Positions 21,901 through 32,616 of a stretch of 64,000 nucleotides of DNA are shown here, piece after piece (the first letter of the stretch is position 1; each line of letters begins with the position of its first letter). Location: contig JANTQA010000033.1 of assembly GCA_027625915.1 (NCBI GenBank), forward strand, positions 4,960,001-5,024,000. The letters are read 5' to 3'. The position numbers and the translations under genes were made by a program. The notes beneath the pieces were generated by a model, which saw only the letters and a list, made by a program, of their open reading frames with translations, did not search any database and had not been told where the DNA came from. This stretch comes from Anaeramoeba flamelloides. Taxonomy: Eukaryota; Metamonada; Anaeramoebidae.

Positions 21901-23386
21901 GGTTTTCAGAACGAAAAATTTTTGTTGGACTTTTTCATTTCAAAATACACAAAAAATGATTTTTGGATCCAAATTAGAGAATATTTCGATGAACCTGACT
22001 GTACAATTGAAATAGGATTGCACCAATAGGATTTAAGCAACTTGGTAAATTGGCAACTCGGTCATTAAGATAAAAAATTCTTTTTTTTCAGCCCTTAAGG
22101 GATTAGCGTCTACCAAGGAGAAGCCTAGGAACAAAGTGTGTTGTTATTGGACCTAACCAGATTCGTGCTACATGGTTCAAATGTCTCTAAAAAATCGATT
22201 AGTCAAGCAGTAATATTTGTTGATCTTATCAATGAAAAATGATCCTTATATTTGTAAAAAACTCAAAAATTTCAGAATAAAATCTGCAGTTCGCCATAAA
22301 TTTAAAGGTTGAATTATCAATATTCAGACTACAGAGTCACAAAATATCTTTCTTAAATTTGTGGCGAAATGTAGATTAGTTACTAAAAAATTCGTTTTTT
22401 TTTAAAAATTAAATAATTAACCACTAAATTTTTTTGACAAATTATTTCTCAAATCATGCAAATATATTGATGCTACAAGTATCTTTAGCAAAAGCAAACA
22501 AAACTAATCAGTTTTTGGTTTTTATGTTGATCATTATTAAGTTAATCTTTGAAAATAAAAAATTATAAAAATAGTTACTTTTGAAGGTTCTAAATCAAAA
22601 TTATTAAATACCAGAATACTGTATTTTGGGTTTCTATTATTAGACTTGAAAAAGGAATTAAAAAAAAATTTTTCAAAATGAAACTTTTTTAATTGTGATC
22701 AATAGTAAAAAATGTAATAATTTTTTGTGCAATAAGATTTATAATAGATTTTTTAGAGTCACAGAAACTATTTGAGCCATGGTGCACTAATATCATTTAT
22801 ACCCAATTACAACATACTTTGATTATAGAGAAATCTATGGTGACGCTAATCCCTTAAATAGAACAGCTATATTAAAAATTATTAAAAATAAAGTTTTCTG
22901 TTTTTTGAAAATTTATTGATGTTATGGTTGTTAGAAAAACTTTTGGAGCATTCTTATCAATGAAATCTAACACCCAAAATCAGTTGTGAAAAATTATCCA
23001 ACCCAAAAGTTTTTCACAAAGCAGCAACAAATATTTGGTTCTTTCAATTTGAAGCCAGAACAAAGAATTTTTTTTTAAAAAAATGAAAAAAAAGCGTCAA
23101 AAAAAAAGAAGAAAAAAAGAAATAAGAATAATTACTTACCAACATAAGGTTCGTTGAAAATGAATTCTTTGTGCCTTTTTCGAATTATAGCTACCGAGTG
23201 AACTTTTGTTTCACAATTCTTGCAATAATGTAGGTCGCATTTTGTACAATAATAATCAGCTTTTGTTTTTTCACAGACTTCACATACAGGGATTGGTAAT
23301 TCAACTGGAATTTGGATGTCTTTTAATTCTTTAGGATATTAACTTGATTGTTTTTTCTTCTTTTGAGACTTTTTTGAATTTTTCAT
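15937..23386 (-). CDS. TRIM-like protein: two B-box zinc fingers, coiled coil, SPRY domain
   Basis: Two minus-strand exons, 23386-23140 and 17135-15937, separated by a 6004-bp intron (GTAAGT donor, poly-A then AAG acceptor). The split codon (G|TG) keeps phase. Exon 1 has a basic start (MKNSKKSQKKKKQSS), then a first B-box (CEVC..., CTKC, CKNC, His residues). Exon 2 opens with a second B-box (CHKH, CIND, CAGC, H). A long Lys/Glu-rich coiled coil follows, then a B30.2/SPRY-like domain (NLSSRYSGKV, SSGKHEIRIKID, IQLGVI, LYFKIN, FFADLWY). Length is about 480 residues; no RING finger is seen. TRIM-type proteins without a RING act as scaffolds, often in ubiquitin or immunity pathways; no role is proven here. 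Oddity: the exon 1 frame has TAA at 23341-23339, 15 codons after the ATG, so the gene is disabled, starts elsewhere, or has a 15-bp intron there. Confidence 0.8.
17160..17763. mobile_element. TA-targeting inverted-repeat element (family K, copy 2)
   Basis: The left end, TAAGCTATTTACAAAAAAGT, is matched by the inverted right end ACTTTTTTGGAAATAGCTTA. The arms are at least 25 bases. An inverted full-length relative lies at 62628-63222 and a partial one at 8057-8320. Interior non-coding. Confidence 0.75.
18836..19374. mobile_element. TA-targeting MITE (family C, copy 3, inverted)
   Basis: Reverse complement of the copies at 2143 and 14819. It begins TAAATCCAATTCCAAAAATT and ends AATTTTTGGAATTTAGTTTA. 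The central TTGATCGATCAA palindrome and the TAATTTTTGACA-type box (here TGTGTCAAAAATAATGAAAT) are retained. It shows the best-preserved pair of ends in the family. Confidence 0.8.
19999..20536. mobile_element. TA-targeting MITE (family E, copy 1)
   Basis: Begins TAAATTCCATTTCACTCAAA and ends with AAAAGAGTTTA, the inverted form of the TAAACTC...TTTCA terminal motif. About 540 bases. It shares AATTGTTTAGAAATAAGA, a CATAAAAGAAATACC block and the ...GTTCTATTTCTTCAATAAAA right part with copies at 46768-47078 and, inverted, 59850-60611. Confidence 0.7.
21660..21832. mobile_element. Short inverted-repeat element (family F, copy 1)
   Basis: AAAATTTTCATTCAGTTTCC at the left end is matched by the inverted GGAAAGCTGAATGAAAATTT at the right, 173 bases in all. 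A similar structure lies at 49732-49900. The arms are short and AT-rich, so the call is tentative. Confidence 0.45.
22095..22857. mobile_element. Inverted-repeat element with TTAA ends (family I, piggyBac-like target site)
   Basis: TTAAGGGATTAGCGTC at 22095-22110 is mirrored exactly by GACGCTAATCCCTTAA at 22842-22857; imperfect pairing continues inward. Flanking TTAA on both sides fits the 4-base target duplication of piggyBac-type elements. An internal inverted repeat around TTCGCCATAAATTTAA (22281-22305 against 22354-22377) adds a second stem. It has no transposase and is more G+C-rich at its ends than its surroundings. Only one copy is visible here. Confidence 0.7.
23329..23343 (-). other. 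In-frame TAA / candidate 15-bp intron
   Basis: Read on the minus strand this is GTTAATATCCTAAAG: GT...AG borders, contains the only stop in exon 1 of the TRIM-like gene, and its length is a multiple of three, so removal keeps the frame. A 15-bp intron would be extreme. A nonsense mutation or an unseen alternative 5' exon is at least as likely. Confidence 0.3.
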
Positions 23387-23972
23387 TTCAAAGAAAAGTT
23401 GGTTTTTTTGAATTAACAAACAAAAAAATCGATTTGGAAAGTACAAAAAAAAAAAATGAAAAGTGAAAAATAAAGAATTAAGGCAAGTCTACTTCTCCAA
23501 ATTAAGAGTGGTTGTAAATACAAGTCTGAAATTAATTTTCAATTTACTATAGTTTGTTGACTAAAGGTTTTATCTTAAAAAGTTGCTCAACTATATTTTT
23601 GATACTTGAGATTTTTAGTTTTTGCTTTTTTGTTTCAACTAAATCAACACAAGTGTTAATAATGATCTTATGTTTTTTGAGATGTGGTGGCTTGTTGTAA
23701 ACGGCTAAATGTCAAAAATATTTAATCTATGAAAGTGGGAAATTTGAAGTGACTATATTTGTTTATCCTAATTAAAAGAGTATCTAGACCCATTAGAGTG
23801 TTTGGCCCCAGTTATGAGAAGGACTTTAAAGTAAAATTTTATTTTCATGAATACAATAAAGAATCTATTGAAGAAAAAACAAAAGAATAAAAAAGGGAAG
23901 AAATAATAAATCTATAATTTTCAAAAGAGTGTGTAAGAAAAAAAAAAGAAAAGTTATTTTTATATTTATTTT

Positions 23973-24062
23973 ATGTCGCAATTATTGGCTCGAAGTCTAT
24001 GGTCCAGATATCAGATTATTTTTTTTATCAACTCAATCGTTGGTTTGAGTGTGTCATTATAA
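23973..24062 (+). CDS. Short ORF, possible first coding exon (unrecognised)
   Basis: A 29-codon frame from an ATG: MSQLLARSLWSRYQ followed by a hydrophobic stretch (IIFFINSIVGLSVSL) and TAA. It looks like a short basic-then-hydrophobic N-terminus such as a signal anchor. A strong donor-like GTAAGT lies ~70 bases beyond the stop, but no downstream exon could be linked. It may be chance. Confidence 0.2.
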   Translation: MSQLLARSLWSRYQIIFFINSIVGLSVSL

Positions 24063-25110
24063 TTGACATGAGCTCGGAGAATATTAGGAAGTTTTTTTCT
24101 TTAATTGTTTTCTTTTTTCAATTATTGTGATGGTAAGTTTTATATTTTAATCTTGAATTTTCTGTTTTTGAGTTTTAAGGGCGTTTTAGGTATTCACATT
24201 TGACACGTATTTAAACGACCATGTCCCCTCTTTGTTTTAGATCAGGCATTCCCATAACATGAAAACTTTAATTATTGTATCCAATTGATGTTGTTCTTAG
24301 GTATTATTTGGATAAAAGTCTTTTTTTCTTACTAATTAGTTTGTCCATACAGAAATAAAAACATTCTATAACAATGCCATAGAATACTTTTTTGTTCATT
24401 CTATTCATTCATTCATCTCTATTTTCTTTTTCATTGATGTAAAAGTATTTTTTTTTTGATTTTTTTGAGATTAGTTTTAGATTAACCCTTTATATGGTTA
24501 GGTGTGCAATTGTAAATTGTTCACGTTCTCCCAAAAAAAGTTCAAAAACAAATCTTTCCTTTATTTTAAAACAATTTATCTCATAAGTGCAAAATTAACA
24601 CTTTTTGAAGAATCTTTTGCACTGGCAATTTTTTTTCTGAAAATATAACCAATTAAAGAAAAAAACAAATAAAATAATTCATTTTATATTGATCTTTTAG
24701 TGGGAAATATCAAGTAAATAGTTTCGGAAGACATAATAAAGTACACAAATCTTGAAATTAATGATGAATTGTTCAATTCAAAAAAAAATATCCAACTTTT
24801 ACAATTAATTATTTATACAAAAGATATTTGTATAAATAATTCATTTTTTGTTTCAATGTTATTTGTATTTTTATCATACTTACTGGAGTAGTATTTTTTA
24901 AAAATAAAAATGAAACATTGTAATGATCTTGAAAATTTTTTTTTGTAATTAGTATTTTGGCTTTTGTAATAGTGGAGTTAATCTTATTTAAGCAATTTAT
25001 TAATTTGAGTCTCTTTTCTGAAATTAAAAATTTGCCTATTTCCAATATTCTGGTATTTGAATTATAAATGGAAAAAAATTTTCACTGAATTATTAATTTC
25101 CCTTTTCAAA

Positions 25111-25560
25111 TAAACCCAAATTCAAAATTTTTAACACCCCCAAATTTGATTTGTGAAAAAAAAAAAACTTCTTTAATCAATTCTCGAAGAAATATCAAAT
25201 CAGAACCATTCGATAATTGAAATGTTAACACTTTTTTATACATTACAATACTCACAAAACAAAAAATAAATTATTATCAATACAATTAAATGAATCCTGT
25301 GTCGAAAAATTTTGGAGAGAGAGCAAAACAAAAAAAAATAATTGGTAAATTTGTTTACATTCTATTAGCAATATTGATCTATCAAATGGTTTAGATATCA
25401 TCGACTAATTTTATTTGATTGTCTTCTATTTTGAACAACTTAACTTTAACCTAATATCAATTATTCGAAATTTTTTTTTTTGATTGTATTTCAACTATTT
25501 TGGTATTAGTAAAAAGTAATAAAGTCAAAAAATAAAAAAAACAAAATGAAAATATTATAT
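25111..25560. mobile_element. TA-targeting MITE (family D, copy 2, right end decayed)
   Basis: The left end TAAACCCAAATTCAAAATTT matches the copy at 13229 and the interior is collinear (ATTGAAATGTTAACACTTTT, GGAGAGAGAGCAAAACAAAA). The right terminal repeat is not recognisable, so the limit is approximate. Confidence 0.65.
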
Positions 25561-25937
25561 AAATATACTAGTTCAAATACGAATGTTGTAAGAAAATAGA
25601 TTTTCTATAATTTTAGACATTAATAAAGAGTTGCATTGATTAATCCAAAAATTAGTAATAGTAAATATTATATCTGATTATCTGGATAGAATAATAATAA
25701 TTTTAATCAAAAAATCGTTTGGTAAATATCAATCTTTTTAATTTCTAGAAAAAATTTTTTTTTTCAATTAGAGTATTGGTATTTACCAAACTATTTTATA
25801 TTGAAACTTCTTTGAGTTTATTATTAAAATTTATGTTTGGGTACTTTTACTAAAAGTTGGATTAATACATTTAAATCGTTATTTATATCTAAAATTATAA
25901 AAACACTATATTTACAACATTTCTTTTTAACAAATCT

Positions 25938-25960
25938 GTGTGTGTGTGTGTGGGGGGGGG
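25938..25960. repeat. TG microsatellite followed by a G run
   Basis: Seven or so TG repeats followed directly by about ten G, an unusual G-rich island in this AT-rich sequence. Another ten-G run is at 30661-30670. Confidence 0.85.
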
Positions 25961-28900
25961 GTAAAAAGGAAATAATTATTAATTTCTTATATACACTTGG
26001 TATTTTTAAAGCATACTATAGGATCGCATATACAGCAAAAAATAATTTAAATAAGGAACTAAAAAAAAACAATAAAGTGCAAATAAAAAAGCTTTATGTA
26101 TAATAATATACCATATGTTTTTATTCAACTTGTTTAATAATATTTTAAAAAATTGTTTGTGTCTTTTATCCAAAAATAATATTTAAATAAAAAAAAAATA
26201 CTCAATATTTTATTATTATTATTAAAAAAGTGTAAATTATACACTAGTTGTCCCTTGACTTATATTCCCTTTCAGAAATTTAAGCGTAAAATCAGAGATC
26301 CCAGATTATTAATTAATGAAAATGGTTAAAACTATTTGATTTGAAATTAATTCATTATAATTTTTTTTTTTTAATTTGTTTAGAAATATTAATCGATCTT
26401 TTTCATCGGAAGTATAGACCCATAAAAAATGATTAATATTTTCGATAATTTCTTTTTTTAATAAAGAGATCTAAATATTTGAACAACTATAGATCAAATG
26501 AAATACGTTACTTTATTAAGTTTTTTAGATCTTTATAGATGGGATTTCATCTATAAAGTGTTAAAGTTTTAAGAATAAGATTTAGTTTTACAAAATTGAA
26601 TTGCTTTTTTTTTTTTTTTTTTTATCTTTTTTTTTAATTTTTTATGCAAGTTTCCCAAATCTTTTTTTCGCAAAATCCCAATACAAGATACGGACTCAAT
26701 AGAAAAAAACACACCAGGTAACAACTTGGCAGATTGTACGGAAAGTCCAATTCGGTCCACTTTGGTTGGCTTCAGATCATATTGGTTGGATTCAGTTCTC
26801 TAAAGTTGCATAAGTCCAGCCCAATTCATTTTAGATCTGATCATTAAAAAATTTGGTTAAGTTAGTCAGGACCAAGTCCACCAATTTTTATAATGATTTT
26901 TTATTCCTTTTACCTCTCCAAGCACCTAAAAAAACAAAGAGAGGAGGAACCCGAACAACTTAAAAAGGGAAATTTGGAAAAGGTAAAATGTATAAAAAAT
27001 AAAAATACACTATATTTGATTAGAGTGTGTATGTATTAAATTGTGATTGTTGTAATTTTTGATTAATTATAATTCTTTTTTAATATTTTGATAATTTTTT
27101 ATTGCTATTACTTTCTACTTTTTATAAATATAGAATAAGTATATATTATTTATATATATATAAACTATCTTTCATAATAATTGGCCCATTAAAAATCAAA
27201 TTTTAAATAAAAATATTTTTAATAATTGAAGTTATCTATTATAATATAAAAATTCAGTTTTTAATATTCAATACTATACTCAAGAGATATTTATTTTTTG
27301 TCTAAAAATAAATTAAAGAAAAATAAAAAAAACTGTTAAAAAAAATTTGGCCCTTTATTTTGAAAGAAGTATTACATGAAAAATAGACAATTTAAAAAAG
27401 TAAAAAAACCCATTTATCGATTCTCCTTCCATTTGAATAATTAAATTTAATCTCTTTTTCATATTAGAAACCAAATTTTTCATTAATTCATCTGTTACTT
27501 CTTTCAAATTTTTCATTTACATTTTCCAGTTTAACAAAACACTTTTGAAAAAATAAAAAAGAGAAAAAATGATTTATTTACAAACTTTTCATTGTGAGAG
27601 GAAAAACTTCAAAACGATACAAAAGCAATTCATTATTCAAAGGTAAGGTGGACTAATTATTATGAAATTTAGTTTATATATATATATATCAATTCATTTA
27701 ATAGTCAATGATTTAAAAAAATATCAAATAAAATTATTATCAATATGAGTTTAGTTAGTGGTTGTGGATAGTAAGATAAGTAGTTGGTTGAGTAATTGAA
27801 TATTAAAAAAATAAAAAGTTGAATTTAAATTTTAACTGTATGGATCTTGAATTGATCTATGTTCTTAAATAACTTAATATATATTTTCTTGTTTTTTTTT
27901 TACAATTTTTATCTATCATTTTTCTTTTAAGAGATAGTGCTATAAATATATAATCCAGATTCTTTTTATTATGAGAAAATCATTACATCTTATAAATGAA
28001 ATTTTAATTTATACGAGTTTGTCCTCTTAAAATGGGGTCAGAAAGATAAATGTAATCTGGTAGTTCTTTAATATACTATAATTTTCCTTTCAATTTGTTG
28101 ATCATAAAATAAAAACATTTTAATTTCGAAATCCTTTGTAAAATTTATTTTTAAACCTTTGTTATTTTGTTATTTTTTTTTTTTAGTTGGAAGGAAATAA
28201 TTGAAAAATACTTGAAGAAATCAAAAATATTGGAAATAAATAGTATTTTTAATTTACAATTATTGGATTTTATATTGTCGAAGGAATAGAAATTATAAAT
28301 CATATGGTTTGTTTAAAAAAAAAAATAAACCATTTAACTTATAAAGTTTAGAAAGATAAATTTTTTATTTATTTAAATTTAAAATCATTTTAATTTTTTT
28401 TGGTAGGGATGAAACAAAAAACTTGATTTTAAAAAATCCTGGTTATTGGGGATCTTTTATCCAATAGAAAGTTAGTTCTGGTTCAATAATTTAATTATTT
28501 AAGGAAAAACAGAGTTTTATATTTTGCAAAAAAAGTTTACGATCTTATCAAATAATGGAATTATCTTGATAAATCTATATTTCAAGTTTATTCTTTTTTT
28601 TCTCAAAATGTTTCATTTAGTGATATGAAACAACTCAAACTTGTTTAAATTATTATAATAAGCGTTGTCAGAATCCTTGTGAGAATTGTAACTTAATTTG
28701 AATTTTCGTAAAAAAAGTCGAAGAAATTTTATTATAAAAAAAAACAAAGAATATTTTCAGTAATCTGAAAAAAGTCTTATAAAAAGTTTTATTGTGAGAA
28801 ATTAATTGGTAAATTTGAGTTAATGAAACAATAATTGATTTTTTAAATTGTGGTTTTAGTTGTTTTAATTTAAATTGGTGTAAATATGTTGGTAAATTAT

Positions 28901-29147
28901 AAAAAGTAAAAATGTTTATTAGTTATTGTGATGTGTATAGTTGATTTGATGAGGGTATACCATAGGATTGTTGAAAAATCATAAAAAAGAATGTTTTAAT
29001 AAGTTTTTGATGTTAATTTAATCGTGAACAAATCAAGCAAAGTTTAATTTTGTTGAAAGTAAAAAGATAATAGAAATCATTAAAAATAAATTTGAGTTTA
29101 AACAAAAAAATGTTTATTTAATAAATTAAATTTCGAATTTTTTGTAC

Positions 29148-29220
29148 AGTTCCATAGCTCAGTCGGCAGAGCGCTGTGCTAATAACGCAGATGTCCAGAG
29201 TTCGAGCCTCTGTGGAACTA
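29148..29220 (+). tRNA. tRNA-Ile(AAU): tRNA-Ile (anticodon AAU)
   Basis: A complete cloverleaf of 73 bases without an intron. The acceptor is AGTTCCA/TGGAACT with discriminator A. The D-arm is GCTC...GAGC. The anticodon stem CTGTG/CGCAG holds the loop CTAATAA (anticodon AAT, A34 becoming inosine). The T-arm is CAGAG-TTCGAGC-CTCTG. The internal A-box (TAGCTCAGTCGGCA) and B-box (GTTCGAGCC) are intact. Seven T follow directly. Confidence 0.96.
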
Positions 29221-29227
29221 TTTTTTT
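29221..29227 (+). terminator. Pol III terminator of tRNA-Ile
   Basis: Seven consecutive T immediately after the tRNA-Ile discriminator base. Confidence 0.8.
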
Positions 29228-31025
29228 ATTTTTTTAGCTTCTAAAATATTCAAACATTCAATTCAAATAACAAACTCTTTCTTTTTGTTATTGGTTTTTC
29301 AACATCTATATTTGTTTTTCTTTTTTCAACACTTTTTTAAAAGAATTATTATTTCGACGAACAATTGAATATTTTTTTTTAAGGAAGAGTAACCCTTTAT
29401 AATTTTAAAAATATTTAATTCTGTAAATATGATCACAGAAAGTTTTAATAGTGTCTAATAGATATTGAAACTTTGACACCAAAGCACCACTCATTATTCT
29501 ATTTTTACCCAAAAAAAGGGAACCCAAAGAAACTCAGAGTTGAAATGTTTTTTTTTTACTTTTTTTGATCTTTTTTATATAATTAAATTTAAGATATTGA
29601 TAAATTTTATTTTGAATCAAGAAATATGTTCTTATACAGGTTTTAAATATACCAAAGAATAAACCAAAAAAAAATAGAAAGTAAAAATGTTTTTTTCTAA
29701 ACAAATCTTATCTTTTTAAAGACTAAACAAGAAAGATCTCCTTTTCAAATAAATTTATATCAATCCATCATGAACTATGTAAAAAAATAATTTGACAAAA
29801 ACCTATTTTCGAAGATATTTCTTCTTTATCACCTTAATTGGGGATGAGTACAAACAAGTCATTAACTTGAAGTTTTCATAACATTACTATTTTTTATTAT
29901 TTAAATAATCAATTTTGAAAAATTGTTTTCAAAATTCTTTTTTAAAATTATTTTTTCATACTAAACCAAATCAAAGGAATATTAATTCAAAAGTTAAAAT
30001 AAAAAGGAATGAATTCTCAAAATCAAAAAACAATTAAATAGGGTTTAACCCCAAAGAAAAAGAGAAATTGAGAAAAAATTGAAAGAATGAATCAGAATTA
30101 TTTTAAGTTTTCTATTTGATAAAAAAAAATAATAATAAAACCAAGCCAATATATCCTAGAAATATATCATTATTTTTTGAATTGGAATTCAAAAAATATC
30201 ATATTTTCATAAACCCAAACAATAATTAGATGAAACCAATGAGAAATATGATTTTAAAATTTATTTTTGGAAATTCTTTAGAAACCAGAAGTAATTTATT
30301 TCTCAAAAATTTTACAAAAAGAAAAGTTTTTCCATTCAAAATTAAAAAAAAACAAGTTAAGAAGACCTTGGTATAGCAAATTTTACAGATCAAAACAAAA
30401 AATAAAGGATTTTTGATTATTTTTTCCATGATCAATTGTTTCATTTTTTGGATTCCCTTTTTTTTTTAACTGATTTATAAATATATTATACGAGGATATA
30501 TTCACAATCTTGTATTTATTCAAATAACATTATATTTGGTTAAAGAAATTATTGCAATAATTCAATTTCGTATTAAACTGTGGAAATCAAAATAAGTCAT
30601 ATGTACTTATTTCATTAAGATTTATAATCCCCAAAATTTGAAAAATATTTATATTGTGTCGGGGGGGGGGTAACAGTTTAAAATGGTTCAAAGGTGATTG
30701 ATATTGAACTTGGTATGGATTTTAATAGTGGTTCAAAAACGAAATTTTTGGCAATTTAGGTATTTTTTTCTAAAATCCTTAATTGAAGAATATGAAACTA
30801 ATTGATTTGTAGGTGTTTCATGATGAATTTTAATTTTTGGGTTGTTCAGTGAAATACTTATTTCCCTTGATAATCTATTTACTGTGATTAATTTATTTTT
30901 TTTTTGAAAAGCTCCAAATAAAACAAAAGGGGATTAAAATTTTCAATTGAAAACCCAAAAATTACATATTTTTTTTAACTTAACTTCCAGAGTACAGTGA
31001 TCAAAATAATGTATGCCCAAAGACT

Positions 31026-31172
31026 TTAATCCATGTTTCGAAATATTATCCGTGCTTTTTTTTCTTCTTGTACCAAGTCATCGTCCAATCTACTATCCAA
31101 TAGTATACCAAAGTTCAAATCCATTTTGAAAGTAAAGGTCCGGTTATTTTCAGTAAAATTTAAAGTATTCAT
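31026..31172 (-). CDS. Short ORF, unrecognised
   Basis: A 48-residue frame with ATG and TAA, of unusually protein-like composition for this DNA: FKMDLNFGILLDSRLDDDLV and EEKKARIIFRNMD. It could be a terminal exon of an unseen gene, a relic, or chance. No family recognised. Confidence 0.25.
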   Translation of the reverse strand: MNTLNFTENNRTFTFKMDLNFGILLDSRLDDDLVQEEKKARIIFRNMD

Positions 31173-31229
31173 ACAAATAGTTGTAAATTTTCAAGAATAT
31201 TTCAATTTTTTTGAATTTTTTTGTTTTTT

Positions 31230-32080
31230 TAATTTTTAAATTATCTTTAAAATTAACTCTATTTTTTGAGATAAATTTTACAATTTGATCCTTCATTTTT
31301 AGAATTTCTTTATAAATAATAGAACTTTAAGAAACCAATAATATATATTTTTTTAGGCTTTATTATCGGTTACTTTGATTGGTTAATGTATAGGTCTTCT
31401 ACAACAAAAAAAAACACACTTTTTATTTTGAAACAAACTTTAAATTTTTTCGAATGTTTTACGTTGGCTACAGTGTTAATCTTAGACTTTTTATATCAGA
31501 TTTTGGGGAAAATAAAATAAATTTTCAAATACTTAGTTTATAAGCCACCACCAAAACCAATATTAAATTCAAGACCAAGTAACTTAGAGCCAAATTAACC
31601 TGTTACTACACCCGACACCATAGAATCATTTTTTAAATTGCTTGGACTGTAGACCTTAAGAGTTTAGGTTTGAAACAAAAGGTATAAAATACAATTTAAT
31701 TTTAATATTCAAAAGATCTAAAAAAATAAAACTTTCTCTAATAAATTTCTTAAAGAAGATAAATAGCTCTATGCATTCAGTGTAATTTATATTATGGAAT
31801 TTGTTCAAAATTTTTTGTAATTTCCTCCTTTTTCTAAATATTTGTGTTTTTGGTGAATTTTTTTATGATAAAAATTTTCTCTCTTTGTTGAGAGCAATTT
31901 TCTCATTTGTTCGTCTATTTTTCGATTTTTTTTCTAATAATAGAACGTTAACATACAACTTCCATATATTCAGATCATTTATTATCAGTTTCTTTTATCA
32001 GTTATGTAAAGGTCGTTATAAAAAAGAAACATACACTATTATTTTGAAACACTTGTTAAACTCTTGCTACAAGTATTATT
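31230..32080 (+). repeat. Diverged tandem duplication of a coding-like fragment
   Basis: 31230-31460 and 31850-32080 align by eye. Shared blocks include AATAATAGAAC, TTATTATC(G)GTT and TTTTATTTTGAAACA. In one frame the copies read ...YQLCKGRYKKETYTIILKHL and ...YRSSTTKKNTLFILKQTL. The second copy sits inside a 138-codon open frame without a convincing start. It is probably a relic of an unidentified element. Confidence 0.4.
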
Positions 32081-32314
32081 TAGACAACAAAAGTCAATAT
32101 AATTACAATAATTATTTTAAACATGAAAAAAATAGAATTTATTTTTTCAAAGAACAGAGTTCAAAAAAATTTTTTCTTTCAAAAAAACAATATTTGAAAA
32201 AAAAACCAAAAATTTAAATTTGAAAGTCTCCCAAAATACTTTTTAAAAATTTGTAAAATTCAAGCACAGTCAATTGAAAAACTTTTGTAGTTGATAATTA
32301 ATAATCGATATTTA

Positions 32315-32512
32315 TAGTCGATTCCAATTTTAAGACACAAACTGTCAAGAAAATACAAGGCACAACAAAAATATCAAATTTAGTTACAAAATTTTGAATT
32401 TTTATTTTTACAAATTATTTTACTAGAATCCAAAATGTTGTGCCTTAATTTGGGATTATTATTGTGCCTTAAATTTCGTTGAAGTTTTTGCCTGAAAAGT
32501 GGAACTGGCTTT
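32315..32512. mobile_element. Family A MITE, degenerate copy 2
   Basis: A decayed palindrome matching 1948-2142. It begins TAGTCGATTCCAATTTTAAG, has TGTGCCTTAATTTGGGATTA in the right arm and ends near GGAACTGGCTT. Many substitutions relative to copy 1 imply an older insertion. Confidence 0.65.
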
Positions 32513-32544
32513 AAAATAATTTGAGTAAAAATAAATCCAAAAAA

Positions 32545-32616
32545 ACTACTTTAATTTGAGATTTTTTTGGACTTAAATTTTGTAGAAATTTTGCGTTTTA
32601 AAAATGGAACTGGTTG
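32545..32616. mobile_element. Family A MITE, right-arm fragment
   Basis: Only one arm remains: CTTTAATTTGAGATTTTTTT then a decayed GTGAAACTGACTG-like end (GGAACTGGTTG) followed by TA. It lies directly beside degenerate copy 2. Confidence 0.55.

Larger units (their letters stand above)
17136..23139 (-). other. Giant intron of the TRIM-like gene
   Basis: A 6004-bp intron with a consensus GTAAGT donor. It contains elements of families K (17160-17763), C (18836-19374), E (19999-20536), F (21660-21832) and I (22095-22857). Between these lie only A/T runs. The family K element ends ~25 bases from the acceptor, so the branch-point region is compressed into a short A-rich stretch. Confidence 0.75.
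23387..29147. other. Intergenic DNA between the TRIM-like gene and tRNA-Ile
   Basis: Upstream (promoter) side of the TRIM-like gene. It contains a short ORF at 23973-24062, a family D copy (25111-25560), a TG/G microsatellite (25938-25960) and a G+C-richer tract at 26650-26900 without an intact frame. An ~80-base segment at 26262-26345 (TTTCAGAAATTTAAGCGTAA) recurs inside the family E copy at ~60270. Otherwise A/T runs. Confidence 0.5.

Noticed and set aside
31801-32217. 138-codon frame taken as a gene
   Set aside because: No ATG start, Phe/Tyr/Lys-rich AT composition, and it overlaps a duplicated decayed fragment.
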